This document shows positions 7,755 to 16,400 of a stretch of 64,000 bases of DNA, piece by piece. Both the position numbers and the translations under genes were made by a program. Below the pieces are notes generated by a model. It did not search any database. It was not told the origin of the DNA and saw nothing but the letters and a program-made list of their open reading frames with translations. Origin of the DNA: Limiplasma sp034927815 (lineage in GTDB: Bacteria; Bacillota; Clostridia; Christensenellales; Aristaeellaceae); NCBI GenBank assembly GCA_034927815.1, contig JAYFPK010000004.1, forward strand, positions 98,518-162,517, given 5' to 3'. The number at the start of each line of letters is the position of its first letter. The first letter of the stretch is position 1.

Positions 7755-8851
7755 AGTCCAAACCTCCCGGTAAAGTCGGTGGTGGCGCACTCCTCCAGGG
7801 GCAGGTTCACGGGCTGGCCCCGGGCGGAGGACAGGTAGATGGCCAGCACCAATTCCAAAGCCCGAAGCCCCGCCTCTCCGTCGATGTAGGGGGCGCGGTC
7901 CTGGAGAATGGCCTGGGCCATGTCCGCGTACAGGGGGGTATGGCCAAAGCCGTAGACGTTGGGCGGGTCCTCCCTGAACTCCATCTTGATGGTGGCCGGG
8001 TCTCCCCGGCCATCCCGGAAGTCCCATTCCTCGATTTTGTTGACGCTTTTGCCCCCGGCCTTCACCGTGCCGTCCTGGCCGAAAAGGTACAGGGTTTCCT
8101 CCAGGTTGTGGGGGTAGATGTTGGTGGTGCCCTCCACGAGGCCATAGGCCCCGTTGGTGAAGCGCACCAAGGCCAGGCCCAGGTCCTCCCCCTGGATGTA
8201 GGGATGCTCCAGGTTGTCGGTGTAGGCCATGACCTGGGAAACCTCGTCCCCCATCATCCAGCGCAGCAGGTCGATGTTGTGGATGCACTGGTTCATCAGC
8301 GCGCCGCCGTCCTGCTCCCAGGTGCCCCGCCAGGAGGCGTGGCGGTAGTAATCTTCCCCCCGGTTCCAGCGGACATGGGCCGCCCCGTGGAGCATCCGGC
8401 CAAAGCGGTTTTCCTCCACGGCGGTGCGAATCTTTTGAATGGACTTGTTAAAGCGGTTTTGGTGGCAGGCGCATAGCTTCACCCCCCGCTTTTGGGCTGC
8501 CTGGATCAATGCGCGGCCATCCGCCATGGACAGGGCCAAGGGCTTTTCGATGATCACATGGCAGCCCGCGGCGATGCAAGCCAGGCCGACGGCGGCGTGC
8601 TTTCCGCTCTCCGTAGCCACGGCCACCAGATCGGGCTTGACCTCCTCCAGCATTTTGGCATAGTCCTCATACCGGGCCACCAAGGCTCGCTTGTCCTGGG
8701 GCAAAGGCGCCAGCACGTCCTCCATCCGCTGAGGGATGGGGTCGCACACGGCGGCCAATGCCAGGGTGTCCTCGTTTTTCAAGACCGCGGCGATATGATT
8801 GGGCGCGATCCGGCCGCAGCCAATCAGCGCATAGCGAAGCGTATGACCCAT
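7751..8851 (-). CDS. wbpB: Gfo/Idh/MocA oxidoreductase (WbpB/WlbA-type)
   Basis: NAD(P)-dependent dehydrogenase of 366 residues. WlbA/WbpB oxidises C3 of UDP-GlcNAc uronate to the 3-keto sugar before transamination. The N-terminal Rossmann motif GCGRIAPNH is at about residues 11-19. The catalytic EKP is at 102-104, followed by the C-terminal MocA-type substrate domain with WEQDGGALMNQCIHNIDLL. The fit is best to WlbA because of NRFNKSIQKIR, the WNRGEDYYR region and the neighbours. It starts 19 nt after the dehydrogenase gene stop and ends in a 4-nt overlap with the acetyltransferase, so the operon is tightly coupled. Confidence 0.85.
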   Translation of the reverse strand: MGHTLRYALIGCGRIAPNHIAAVLKNEDTLALAAVCDPIPQRMEDVLAPLPQDKRALVARYEDYAKMLEEVKPDLVAVATESGKHAAVGLACIAAGCHVIIEKPLALSMADGRALIQAAQKRGVKLCACHQNRFNKSIQKIRTAVEENRFGRMLHGAAHVRWNRGEDYYRHASWRGTWEQDGGALMNQCIHNIDLLRWMMGDEVSQVMAYTDNLEHPYIQGEDLGLALVRFTNGAYGLVEGTTNIYPHNLEETLYLFGQDGTVKAGGKSVNKIEEWDFRDGRGDPATIKMEFREDPPNVYGFGHTPLYADMAQAILQDRAPYIDGEAGLRALELVLAIYLSSARGQPVNLPLEECATTDFTGRFGL

Positions 8852-8870
8852 GCAAAGGCTCCTTTCGCGC

Positions 8871-10178
8871 TTACAGCAAGCGGATGTTCTTCCGGTTTTG
8901 GACTTTCTTCATGGCGTTTTTGGTATCCAGGATCAAGGAAGCGTGCTGGGCTACCAGGTCATAGTCCACATTGGTATGGGCCGTGGTGACCATCACCAGG
9001 TCCGCCTCCCGAATCGCGTCAGCCGTGAGGGCGGGAATGCCCTGGTGGAGCTTGCCATTTTCCCGGAACTCCGGCACATAGGGGTCGTAGTAGCGCACCT
9101 GGGCCCCCAGGGCCTCCAGGGCGTCCATCACCCGCAACGCCGGGCTTTCCCGGTAATCGTCAATGTCCTGCTTATAAGCCACCCCCAGCAGCAGCACCTG
9201 GGCCCCGTTCATGGCCTTGCGCTGCTCGTTCAGGGCGCGCATGGCCCGCTGGGCGCAGTATTCGGGCATCCGGTCGTTGATGATCATGCTGCTTTCGATC
9301 AAGGAGGTGTGGAAGCCGAATTCCCGGGCCTTCCAGCTCAGGTAGTAGGGATCCAGGGGGATGCAATGCCCCCCCAGGCCGGGGCCGGGGTAGAAGGCCT
9401 GGAAGCCGTAGGGCTTGGTCTTGGCGGCGTCAATGACCTCCCAGATGTTGATTCCCATCCGGTCGCAGAGGATCGCCAGCTCGTTGATCAGGCCGATATT
9501 CACATTCCGGTAGGTGTTTTCCAGAATCTTCTCCATCTCCGCGATGGCGGGGGAGCTGACCCGGTGCACCGGGGCCTCCAGCACGGCTTCGTACAGCGTG
9601 GCGGCGATATCCGTGCACTCCGGGGTGATCCCGCCCACCACCTTGGGGGTGTTCTTGGTCTTGTAGATGGCGTTGCCCGGGTCCACCCGCTCCGGGGAGA
9701 AGGCCAGAAAGAAATCCTTCCCGCAGACCAAACCGGACCGTTCCAAAATGGGCTTGATCAGCTCCTGGGTGGTGCCGGGATAGGTGGTGGACTCCAGCAC
9801 CACCAGCATGTCCTTGTGCAGGTGGGGCATGATGCTCTCGGTGGAGGCGCGCACATAGCTGATATCGGGCTGCTGGTGCTCGTCCAGGGGAGTGGGCACG
9901 GCGATGCATACGCAATCGCAGGAGGCTACGGAGGCAAAGTCTGAAGTAGCTTTCAAAAGGCCGCTTTTCACCACTTCCTCCAGGTCCGCGTTCACCACGT
10001 CGCCGATGTAGTTGTGCCCCTGGTTTACCATGTCCACCTTCTGGGGCTGAACGTCAAACCCGATCACATGGAAGCCGGCCTTGGCCTTTTCCACCGCCAG
10101 GGGCAGCCCCACATACCCCAGCCCCACAACGCCCAATGTCACGGATTTGTCCTGAATCTTTTGCTTTAACAAAGACAT
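8871..10178 (-). CDS. wbpA: UDP-N-acetylglucosamine 6-dehydrogenase (WbpA-type)
   Basis: Nucleotide-sugar dehydrogenase of 435 residues that oxidises C6 of a UDP-hexosamine to the uronate with 2 NAD+. The N-terminal NAD motif GLGYVGLPLA is at about residues 19-28. ESTTYPGTT lies near 128 and the catalytic Cys is in GGHCIPLDPYY at about residue 270. The ESTTYPGTT and SPERVDPGN pattern is that of the WbpA/TviB branch acting on GlcNAc rather than the UDP-glucose dehydrogenases. It is the first gene of the wbpA-B-D-E operon, with a good promoter about 80 nt upstream. No ManNAc3NAcA epimerase or glycosyltransferase is nearby, so the product's use is unknown. Confidence 0.87.
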   Translation of the reverse strand: MSLLKQKIQDKSVTLGVVGLGYVGLPLAVEKAKAGFHVIGFDVQPQKVDMVNQGHNYIGDVVNADLEEVVKSGLLKATSDFASVASCDCVCIAVPTPLDEHQQPDISYVRASTESIMPHLHKDMLVVLESTTYPGTTQELIKPILERSGLVCGKDFFLAFSPERVDPGNAIYKTKNTPKVVGGITPECTDIAATLYEAVLEAPVHRVSSPAIAEMEKILENTYRNVNIGLINELAILCDRMGINIWEVIDAAKTKPYGFQAFYPGPGLGGHCIPLDPYYLSWKAREFGFHTSLIESSMIINDRMPEYCAQRAMRALNEQRKAMNGAQVLLLGVAYKQDIDDYRESPALRVMDALEALGAQVRYYDPYVPEFRENGKLHQGIPALTADAIREADLVMVTTAHTNVDYDLVAQHASLILDTKNAMKKVQNRKNIRLL

Positions 10179-10256
10179 TCTCTCGACTCCTTCATATGGG
10201 ATTCCGCGGGATACGGGCGGGAAAAGCGTGCGGAATCACAGGATTACGACCCATGT

Positions 10257-10286
10257 ATGATACTCCAAGTAAGCCCGGGGTGTCAA
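10257..10286 (-). promoter_or_regulatory. Sigma-A-type promoter of the wbpA-B-D-E operon
   Basis: On the minus strand TTGACA (10286-10281) is followed after 18 nt by TATCAT (10262-10257). Transcription would start near 10250 and give a leader of about 70 nt before the wbpA ATG. It lies back to back with a plus-strand promoter. Confidence 0.6.
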
Positions 10287-10310
10287 TGACGCGCAGGAGG
10301 GAACGGGGGA

Positions 10311-10338
10311 TTGACAGGCATAGGGAACGTGTTATGAT
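10311..10338 (+). promoter_or_regulatory. Sigma-A-type promoter for the helical-repeat protein gene
   Basis: TTGACA (10311-10316), 16-nt spacer, TATGAT (10333-10338). It points toward the gene at 10416. The two divergent -35 boxes are only about 25 nt apart, so one regulator could touch both promoters. Confidence 0.65.
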
Positions 10339-10415
10339 CAAAGCAAGGACCGTAGGAAAGATAACGCGATGCGCACACATATCCCAGGGATAAGAGGGCA
10401 AGGGGAGGAGCGTTT

Positions 10416-10922
10416 ATGGTAGAAATTAAAAAGATGACCCCGGCGCAAAAGCAGGCGCTGGAGCAGCGGAGCAAGGAACTGCTCCCGGGGCAAATCCGGG
10501 AGCTGGTGGCGGAGCTTACGGCCAGTGAAAATGAAAGGGCCTTGGAGGCGTTGCTGCTGCTTTACTTCCGCTCAAACCTGTCCCCGGACGTCTATCCTTA
10601 CATGGATGCCTTTGCCCAGCTGATGGACAGCAAGCAATCCTTCCACCGCACCCGGGGGATTTTTCTGCTTTCCATCAACGCCAAATGGGATGGGGAGGGA
10701 AAGCTGGACGCGGCCTTTGACCAATTTCTGGACCATGCCCAGGATGAGAAGGCTATCACCGCCAGGCAGTGCATCCAGTCCCTGGCTAATGTGATCCCCC
10801 ACAAGCCGGGCCTCGGGGGGAGAATTAAAGAAAAGTTGGAGCATTTGGACCTGTCGGGGTATACGCAGAACATGAAGCCGCTGGTGATGAAGGATGCTTT
10901 GGAGATCCTCTCCATGCTGTGA
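10416..10922 (+). CDS. Helical (HEAT-like) protein of unknown function
   Basis: A soluble, all-helical protein of 168 residues with an N-terminal charged helix and at least three helix pairs of about 35-40 residues. Segments such as ALEALLLLYFRS and TARQCIQSLANVIP resemble HEAT/ARM-like repeats. No catalytic motif or signal peptide is seen. It has its own consensus promoter and a GGGGAGG ribosome site. It is divergent from the nucleotide-sugar operon and followed 74 nt later by coat-protein genes. I do not recognise the family; protein-protein scaffolding is only a guess from the fold. Confidence 0.6.
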   Translation: MVEIKKMTPAQKQALEQRSKELLPGQIRELVAELTASENERALEALLLLYFRSNLSPDVYPYMDAFAQLMDSKQSFHRTRGIFLLSINAKWDGEGKLDAAFDQFLDHAQDEKAITARQCIQSLANVIPHKPGLGGRIKEKLEHLDLSGYTQNMKPLVMKDALEILSML

Positions 10923-10996
10923 GGGGGTGGCGAAGGCTTCCTTTTTTGGGAATAGAAAGCCTGCCGGGGGGTCACAATAGCCCTGGAGGTGATGAT

Positions 10997-11170
10997 ATGA
11001 GTCCCAAGGAACTCATGTATCTGGAGGATGCCTTAAACCACGAAAAATTCTTGAAAACCCAGTGCGAGCAAGCGGCCCAGGCCCTGATGGACCCGGAGCT
11101 GAAAAGCTATGTCCAGCAGCTTGCCAACACCCACAACCAGATCTTCCAACAACTCTACCAGGTCGTGTAA
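10997..11170 (+). CDS. Small spore coat-like protein (CotF-related helical hairpin)
   Basis: A 57-residue protein with the pattern PKELMYLEDALNHEKFL, then DPELKSYVQQLANTHNQIFQ. This matches the small coat proteins that precede CotF-type genes in clostridial genomes and folds as a ferritin-like helix pair. The ATG at 10997 has GGAGGTGAT seven bases upstream. A frame extending back to 10919 has no ribosome site. It lies 12 nt before the CotF-like gene. In Bacillus CotF is a spore coat component; the same location is inferred here. Confidence 0.72.
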   Translation: MSPKELMYLEDALNHEKFLKTQCEQAAQALMDPELKSYVQQLANTHNQIFQQLYQVV

Positions 11171-11182
11171 GGAGGGGAAGCC

Positions 11183-11434
11183 ATGAACGATCAAAACATT
11201 ATGGAGAACCTTCTCCAGACCACCAAGGGCGCCTGCGGGCTGTACATGCACGGAACCATAGAATCCGGTACGCAGAACGTGCACACTGCCTTTGACAATG
11301 CCCTGAAGGAGAGCCTGTGCATGCAGGACGGCATCTATCAGAAGATGTCCCAAAAGGGCTGGTATCCGGTGCAACAGGCGGAGCAGCAGAAGATCACGAC
11401 TGTGAAAAACAAATTCGCCGGGGGAGCGCAGTAA
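11183..11434 (+). CDS. CotF-family spore coat protein
   Basis: An 83-residue coat F domain protein. The hallmark stretches are TTKGACGLYMHGTIES, a central AFDNALKESLCMQDGIY and the near-invariant YQKMSQKGWYPVQQA with C-terminal KITTVKNKF. Such proteins are made in the mother cell late in sporulation and deposited on the spore. It forms a pair with the 57-residue gene just upstream, each carrying its own GGAGG site. A bidirectional terminator follows, separating it from the convergent radical SAM gene. No clear sigma-E or sigma-K promoter could be recognised. Confidence 0.8.
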   Translation: MNDQNIMENLLQTTKGACGLYMHGTIESGTQNVHTAFDNALKESLCMQDGIYQKMSQKGWYPVQQAEQQKITTVKNKFAGGAQ

Positions 11435-11456
11435 GCCAACCCCCTGGAGCATCCGC

Positions 11457-11498
11457 CGCAAAAAGGACGCGCCTGACAAAGGGCCGTCCTTTTTGCGT
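11457..11498. terminator. Bidirectional intrinsic terminator between cotF-like gene and ygiQ
   Basis: A 13-14 bp stem pairs CGCAAAAAGGACG (from 11457) with CGTCCTTTTTGCG (ending 11498) around a loop of about 14 nt. The A-run on one side and T-run on the other allow it to work for both convergent genes. Confidence 0.75.
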
Positions 11499-11512
11499 GG
11501 GATGGGTTCGCT

Positions 11513-13363
11513 TTACCGCTTGCCCCGGCTTTTGGGAGGCGGCGCTTTGGGGCCGGGGCGGCTTCCGGGAGAAGGGCCGCCCCCGGGGGGAATCAGGGCC
11601 TTTTTCCCATAGCCGATCAGGTCCTCCCGGCCGCTCAGGCGCAGGGCTTCCCGGATCAACGGGCGGTTTTTGGGGTTCTTCCACTGCAGCAGCGCCCGCT
11701 GCATGGCCTTCTCCCTGGGGGTTTTGGCTACAAACACGCTCTCCAGGGTCCGGGGATCCAGCCCGGTGTAATACATGCATGTGCTCAGGGTTCCGGGGGT
11801 GGGGTAGAAGTCCTGGACCTGCTCGGGCTGATGGCCGGTGTCCCGGAGGTATTCCGCCAGCATCACCGCGTCCTCCAAGGTGCTGCCGGGATGGCTGCTC
11901 ATCAGGTAGGGCACCAGGTATTGCTTCAGGCCCAGCCTGGCGTTCACCGCCTCGTAACGCTGGACAAAGCGCTCGTATACCTCCCGGCCGGGCTTGCCCA
12001 TCATGGCCAGCACCCGGGGAGAGATGTGCTCCGGAGCCACCTTCAGTTGCCCGCTGATGTGGTGGCGGCACAAATCCGTGAAGAAGCTGGGGTCCGGGTC
12101 CGCCATCAGGTAATCATAGCGCAGGCCGGAGCGGATGAACACCTTCTTGATCCGGGGCAGCTGCCGCATTTTGCGCAGCAAATCCCCCAGCTCCCTGTGG
12201 CTGACCTTCAAATTCTTACAAGGCCGTGGATAGAGGCACTGCTTGTTTTTGCACGCGCCGCTTCTGAGCTGCTTCTCGCAGGCGGGGGCGCGGAAGTTGG
12301 CGGTGGGGCCGCCCACGTCGTGGATATAGCCCTTGAAGTCCGGCAGCCCGCTCACCAGCTTCGCTTCTTCCAAAAGAGAGGCCTCGCTGCGGGAGGACAC
12401 GATGCGCCCCTGGTGGAAGGTCAGGGCGCAAAAGCTGCACGAGCCAAAGCAGCCCCGCACGGCGGACAGGGAGAAGCGCACCTCCGCCAAAGCGGGCACG
12501 CCCCCCAGCGCGTCATAGGAGGGGTGGGCCAGCCGGGTGTAGGGCAAGGCGTAGACCGCGTCCAGCTCCTCCCGGGTCAAAGGCAAGGCGGGCGGGTTTT
12601 GCACCACAAAGCGCTGGGGGTCCTGCTCCTGGCAAAGGCTTTGGCCCCGGATGGGGTCCTGCTGCTCATACTCCGCCATGAAGGCCTTGGCATAGGCCTT
12701 TTTGCTCTGGCATACCTCCCGGTGGGAGGGCAAAACGGCGGCTCCCTGGGGCGGCTCCTTGGCCATGTAGCAGCAACCCCTTAGGGTGGGCAGCTCCTGG
12801 GGCGGCATGCCGCGCCGGAACCAGTCCGCGCAAGCCAGCACCGTATTTTCTCCCATGCCGTAGAGCAAAAGGGTGGCGGCGCTGTCCACCAAAACGCTGC
12901 GGCGCACCTTGTCATCCCAATAGTCGTAGTGGGAAAAGCGCCGCAAGGAAGCCTCCACCCCGCCGATGAGGATGGGAGCGCCGGGATAGGCCTGGTGGAT
13001 GCGGTTGCAGTATACCGTAACGGCCCGGTCCGGCCGCAGGCCCGGCTTGCCGCCAGGGGCATAGGCGTCCTCGTTGCGGCGCTTCTTGGCGGCTGTATAG
13101 TGGTTCACCATGCTGTCGATGACCCCGGAGGTCACCAAAAAGCCCAGCTTGGGCTTGCCAAAGCGCTTGAAATCATCAGGGCTGTGGTACTCGGGCAGGC
13201 AGAGCATCGCCACCCGGTAGCCCGCCTTCTCCAGCACCCGGCTGATGATGGCCTGGCCAAAGGAGGGGTGGTCCACATAGGCCTCTCCCACCACAAATAC
13301 GAAGTCCGGGGCGTCCCAGCCCCGATCCAGGCACTCCTGAAGGCTCACGGGCAAGAAATCCAT
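11513..13363 (-). CDS. YgiQ-family radical SAM protein
   Basis: Radical SAM/Fe-S protein of 616 residues. The N-terminal cobalamin-binding-like domain (FVVGEAYVDHPSFGQAII) is typical of YgiQ. The 4Fe-4S cluster motif CFGSCSFC lies at about residues 302-309. A second Cys-rich segment, CEKQLRSGACKNKQCLYPRPC, follows near 370. The C-terminal DUF3362-like part has VQDFYPTPGTLSTCMYYTG. The biochemical reaction of the family is not established. The ATG at 13363 is preceded by GAAAGGATG. Its C-terminal tail is Pro/Arg/Lys-rich. It sits 80 nt downstream of the glucan synthase stop on the same strand and could be cotranscribed with it. Confidence 0.85.
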   Translation of the reverse strand: MDFLPVSLQECLDRGWDAPDFVFVVGEAYVDHPSFGQAIISRVLEKAGYRVAMLCLPEYHSPDDFKRFGKPKLGFLVTSGVIDSMVNHYTAAKKRRNEDAYAPGGKPGLRPDRAVTVYCNRIHQAYPGAPILIGGVEASLRRFSHYDYWDDKVRRSVLVDSAATLLLYGMGENTVLACADWFRRGMPPQELPTLRGCCYMAKEPPQGAAVLPSHREVCQSKKAYAKAFMAEYEQQDPIRGQSLCQEQDPQRFVVQNPPALPLTREELDAVYALPYTRLAHPSYDALGGVPALAEVRFSLSAVRGCFGSCSFCALTFHQGRIVSSRSEASLLEEAKLVSGLPDFKGYIHDVGGPTANFRAPACEKQLRSGACKNKQCLYPRPCKNLKVSHRELGDLLRKMRQLPRIKKVFIRSGLRYDYLMADPDPSFFTDLCRHHISGQLKVAPEHISPRVLAMMGKPGREVYERFVQRYEAVNARLGLKQYLVPYLMSSHPGSTLEDAVMLAEYLRDTGHQPEQVQDFYPTPGTLSTCMYYTGLDPRTLESVFVAKTPREKAMQRALLQWKNPKNRPLIREALRLSGREDLIGYGKKALIPPGGGPSPGSRPGPKAPPPKSRGKR

Positions 13364-13443
13364 GGTTTCATCCTTTCCCGGGGCGGACGGGCCGCCCCCA
13401 AGGCATTATACCATAGATCGCCCGGACCAGGAAGGACGGGGGC

Positions 13444-16400
13444 TCAGCCCAGGGGCTCCGCCACCCGAATGGGGAAGGTGGCCTCGTGAATCCGCCCGTC
13501 GTCCACCAGCATAAGGCGGCCCTCCTTGAGCTGCTCCCCGTCCGCCATGGGGAAGGGGCATTCCAGCGTGGCGTGAAGGTGGTAGGTGGTGCTGCCGTAG
13601 CGGTAGGTGAGGGTGAGATCGTCCCAGCCCTGGGGCAGACAGGGCCGCAGCCGAAGGGAATTGCCGATTTTCTGGAAGCCCAGAAGCTGCTCCAAAATGG
13701 TGTAGTACATCCAGGAGGCGCTGCCGGTATACCAGGTCCATCCGCCCCGGCCCCGCTGCTGGGGATGGCTGTAGATATCCGCCGCCATCACATAGGGCTC
13801 CACCCGGTAGCGGCCCGCCTGCTGGCGGGTGCGGGCGTGGTTCACAGGCAGCGCCGCCAGGGCCAATTCCCAGGCCTGGGCGTCGTTGCCCAGCTGGTGC
13901 AGCGCCGCTACGGCCCAGGGCACCACATGGGTATACTGGCCGCCGTTCTCCCGGATGCCGGGCAGATAACCGGCGATGTAGCCGGGCTGCTCCAATCCGT
14001 TGAAGGGAGGGGTGAAGAGCTTCAAAATGCCGATGTCCCGCTCATACAGCAGCCGCCAGAGGTGGTCCATGGCGATGGCGCTCCGCTCCCGGGAAACGCC
14101 GCAGAGCACGGCCCAGCACTGGGGAAGGGCGTCGATGCGGCATTCGCTGCTTTGGCAGCCCCCCAAGGGCTCCCCGTCGTCATACCAGGCCCGCAGGTAC
14201 CAGGAGCCGTCCCAGGCGTGCTGGTCGATCATCTGCAATACCTTGTGCCGCCGCTGGGCAAGGGTCCGGGCGGTTTCGGGGTCCAAACAGGGCATGATGC
14301 GCCGCAGGACCTCGCAGTAGAACATCCCCAGCCACACGCTTTCGCCGTTTTCGCCCCCCACCGCGTTCATGCCGTCGTTCCAGTCCCCGCCGCCCATCAA
14401 AGGCAGGCCGTGGGAGCCGAAGGCCACCCGGTCGATGGCTTTGAGGCAATGGGCAAGCAAGGGCTCCGCCAATTCCGAAACCTCGGGCTCGTACAAATGC
14501 TCCCGCTGGTTTTCCCGCAGGGGTTCTCCGTGAAGATAGGGCACCACTTCCCCCAGGATGCCGCTATCCCCGGTGATTTGCACGTACAGGGCCGTCACAA
14601 AGGGCAGAAACAGCAGATCGTCCGTGATGCGGGTCCGTACCCCGTATTGGGGGGGATGCCACCAGTGCTGCACATCCCCTTCCTCAAACTGATGGGCCGC
14701 GCAGAGCAAAAGATGGCCGCGGACGATCTGGGGGTCCGTATACAGCAAGGAGAGCATGTCCTGGAGCTGATCCCGGAAGCCATAGGCGCCTCCCGCCTGG
14801 TAGAAGCCCGCCCGGGCGAACAGCCGCGCCGCCCGGACCTGGTAGGGCAGCCACCGGTTCAACATCAAGGAGAGGGCCGGGTCGGGAAGGTCCACCCGCA
14901 AAGCGCCCAGCCGCTCCTCCCAATAGATCTTGATCCGGTGCAGCCGCTGGCTGGCTCCTTCCTGGGCCAAAACCCCCAGGGCCTGGTCCAGGGCCTCCTG
15001 GGAGGAGGCGAAGCCCAAGGCCAGGGTGAAAACCATGGTTTCTCCGGGCTTGAGCAAAAAGGTATGGCTCACCACCCCCACATTGCCCATGTCCGAGGGC
15101 AGCGCTCCCGGGGAAGACAGGGCCAAGGGCGCCAGCCCCGAGAGGCCCTGAAACGCGCCGCAAGACATGGTGGTGGTCAAGGAGGGCTGCGGATTGACCA
15201 TGGCGATGCAGGCCACCCCCGAGGCGGCCGGGTTTTGGGCGTAGACCACGCCCCCCTCCCGGTAGGTGGCGGTGAGCTGCTCTTCCGTGGGGTGGTTGGT
15301 GAGGGCGAAAACGCAGGTATAGAACAGCTCCAGGGTGCGCTCCGCTACGTCGTCGTTTTTCAGCTGCAACACCCGCACCCCCAGGGGAAGCTCCCCGTCC
15401 GTAAAGCAGGTGAGCTTTTGGCCTATGCCATAGCCATGGCTTTCATACAGGGTCATTCCGGGGGAGTGGGTGACCTGGCAATGCAGATTCTGCCCCAGGG
15501 GCCAGCGGGTCACGGACCAGAGCAGGCGGCCGGATTTGTCCTTGAGGAAGAAGTTCTCCTCCCCATAGGAGGATACGCTGTCATTGGGCCAGCGGGTCAG
15601 CCGGGTCTTGTGGCTGTTGTCCGCATAGGTGAACACCAGGCCGCTTTCCGAGGCCAGGCTGCCAAAGGTGGGGGAGGCCAGCACATTGCTCCAGGGGGCC
15701 GGGGTGCTCTTGCCCGGAGGCAGGTTGATGACATAATCCCCTTGCTCCGGGGAGAAGCCCCCGTAGCCATTGTCAAAGAGCAGCGTTTGGGCGGGAGGCG
15801 GGGAGGGCTGCCAGACCCCGGAGGGCTTCGCGTCCTCGGGATTTTGGGGCTTTACGCTCACCAGGAGGGTTTTGAGCTGGTCCACAATGCCGCCCTTGCT
15901 GGTGCGCAAAATCAGGCGGGCGGAGCTCTCCAAAAGGGCGAACACCTCCGCAGACAGGCTTTGGCGTTCCAGCAGGTGCAAGCCCCCGTCCTTGCCGATG
16001 AGTTCCCGGCTGTGGCTGGATTGCATCAAATCGCTGAGCAGGTCCCGCAGGGGATGGGCATAGCCCGCCACCTGGTCGCTGACGATGATCAAATCGATCC
16101 ACAGGCCGCTCAGGCGGAAGAACGCATGGGCCTTGAGCAGATGCCGCACCAAAGACAGGTCCTGGGCATCCTCGCAGATCACCAGCAAAATGGGCAGATC
16201 GCCGCTGACGCTCAAGCCCCATAATTCCCGCAGGGGCAGCGCCCCGGGATGAAGGCCCACGGACTGGTGGGGCTGCCCCGTGTAGCAAAGGCTGCCGCAG
16301 AGGCGGGAGATGGCGTTGTGCAGCGCCGGGTCCAGCCCCAGGTACCGGGCGGTGACAAGGCCCTGGGTGCGGGCCAGCTCATAGACCTTCAAGGCGCTCT

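Noticed and set aside
10136..10401. Small frames in the wbp divergent spacer
   Set aside because: They overlap both promoters, have no ribosome site and no family resemblance.
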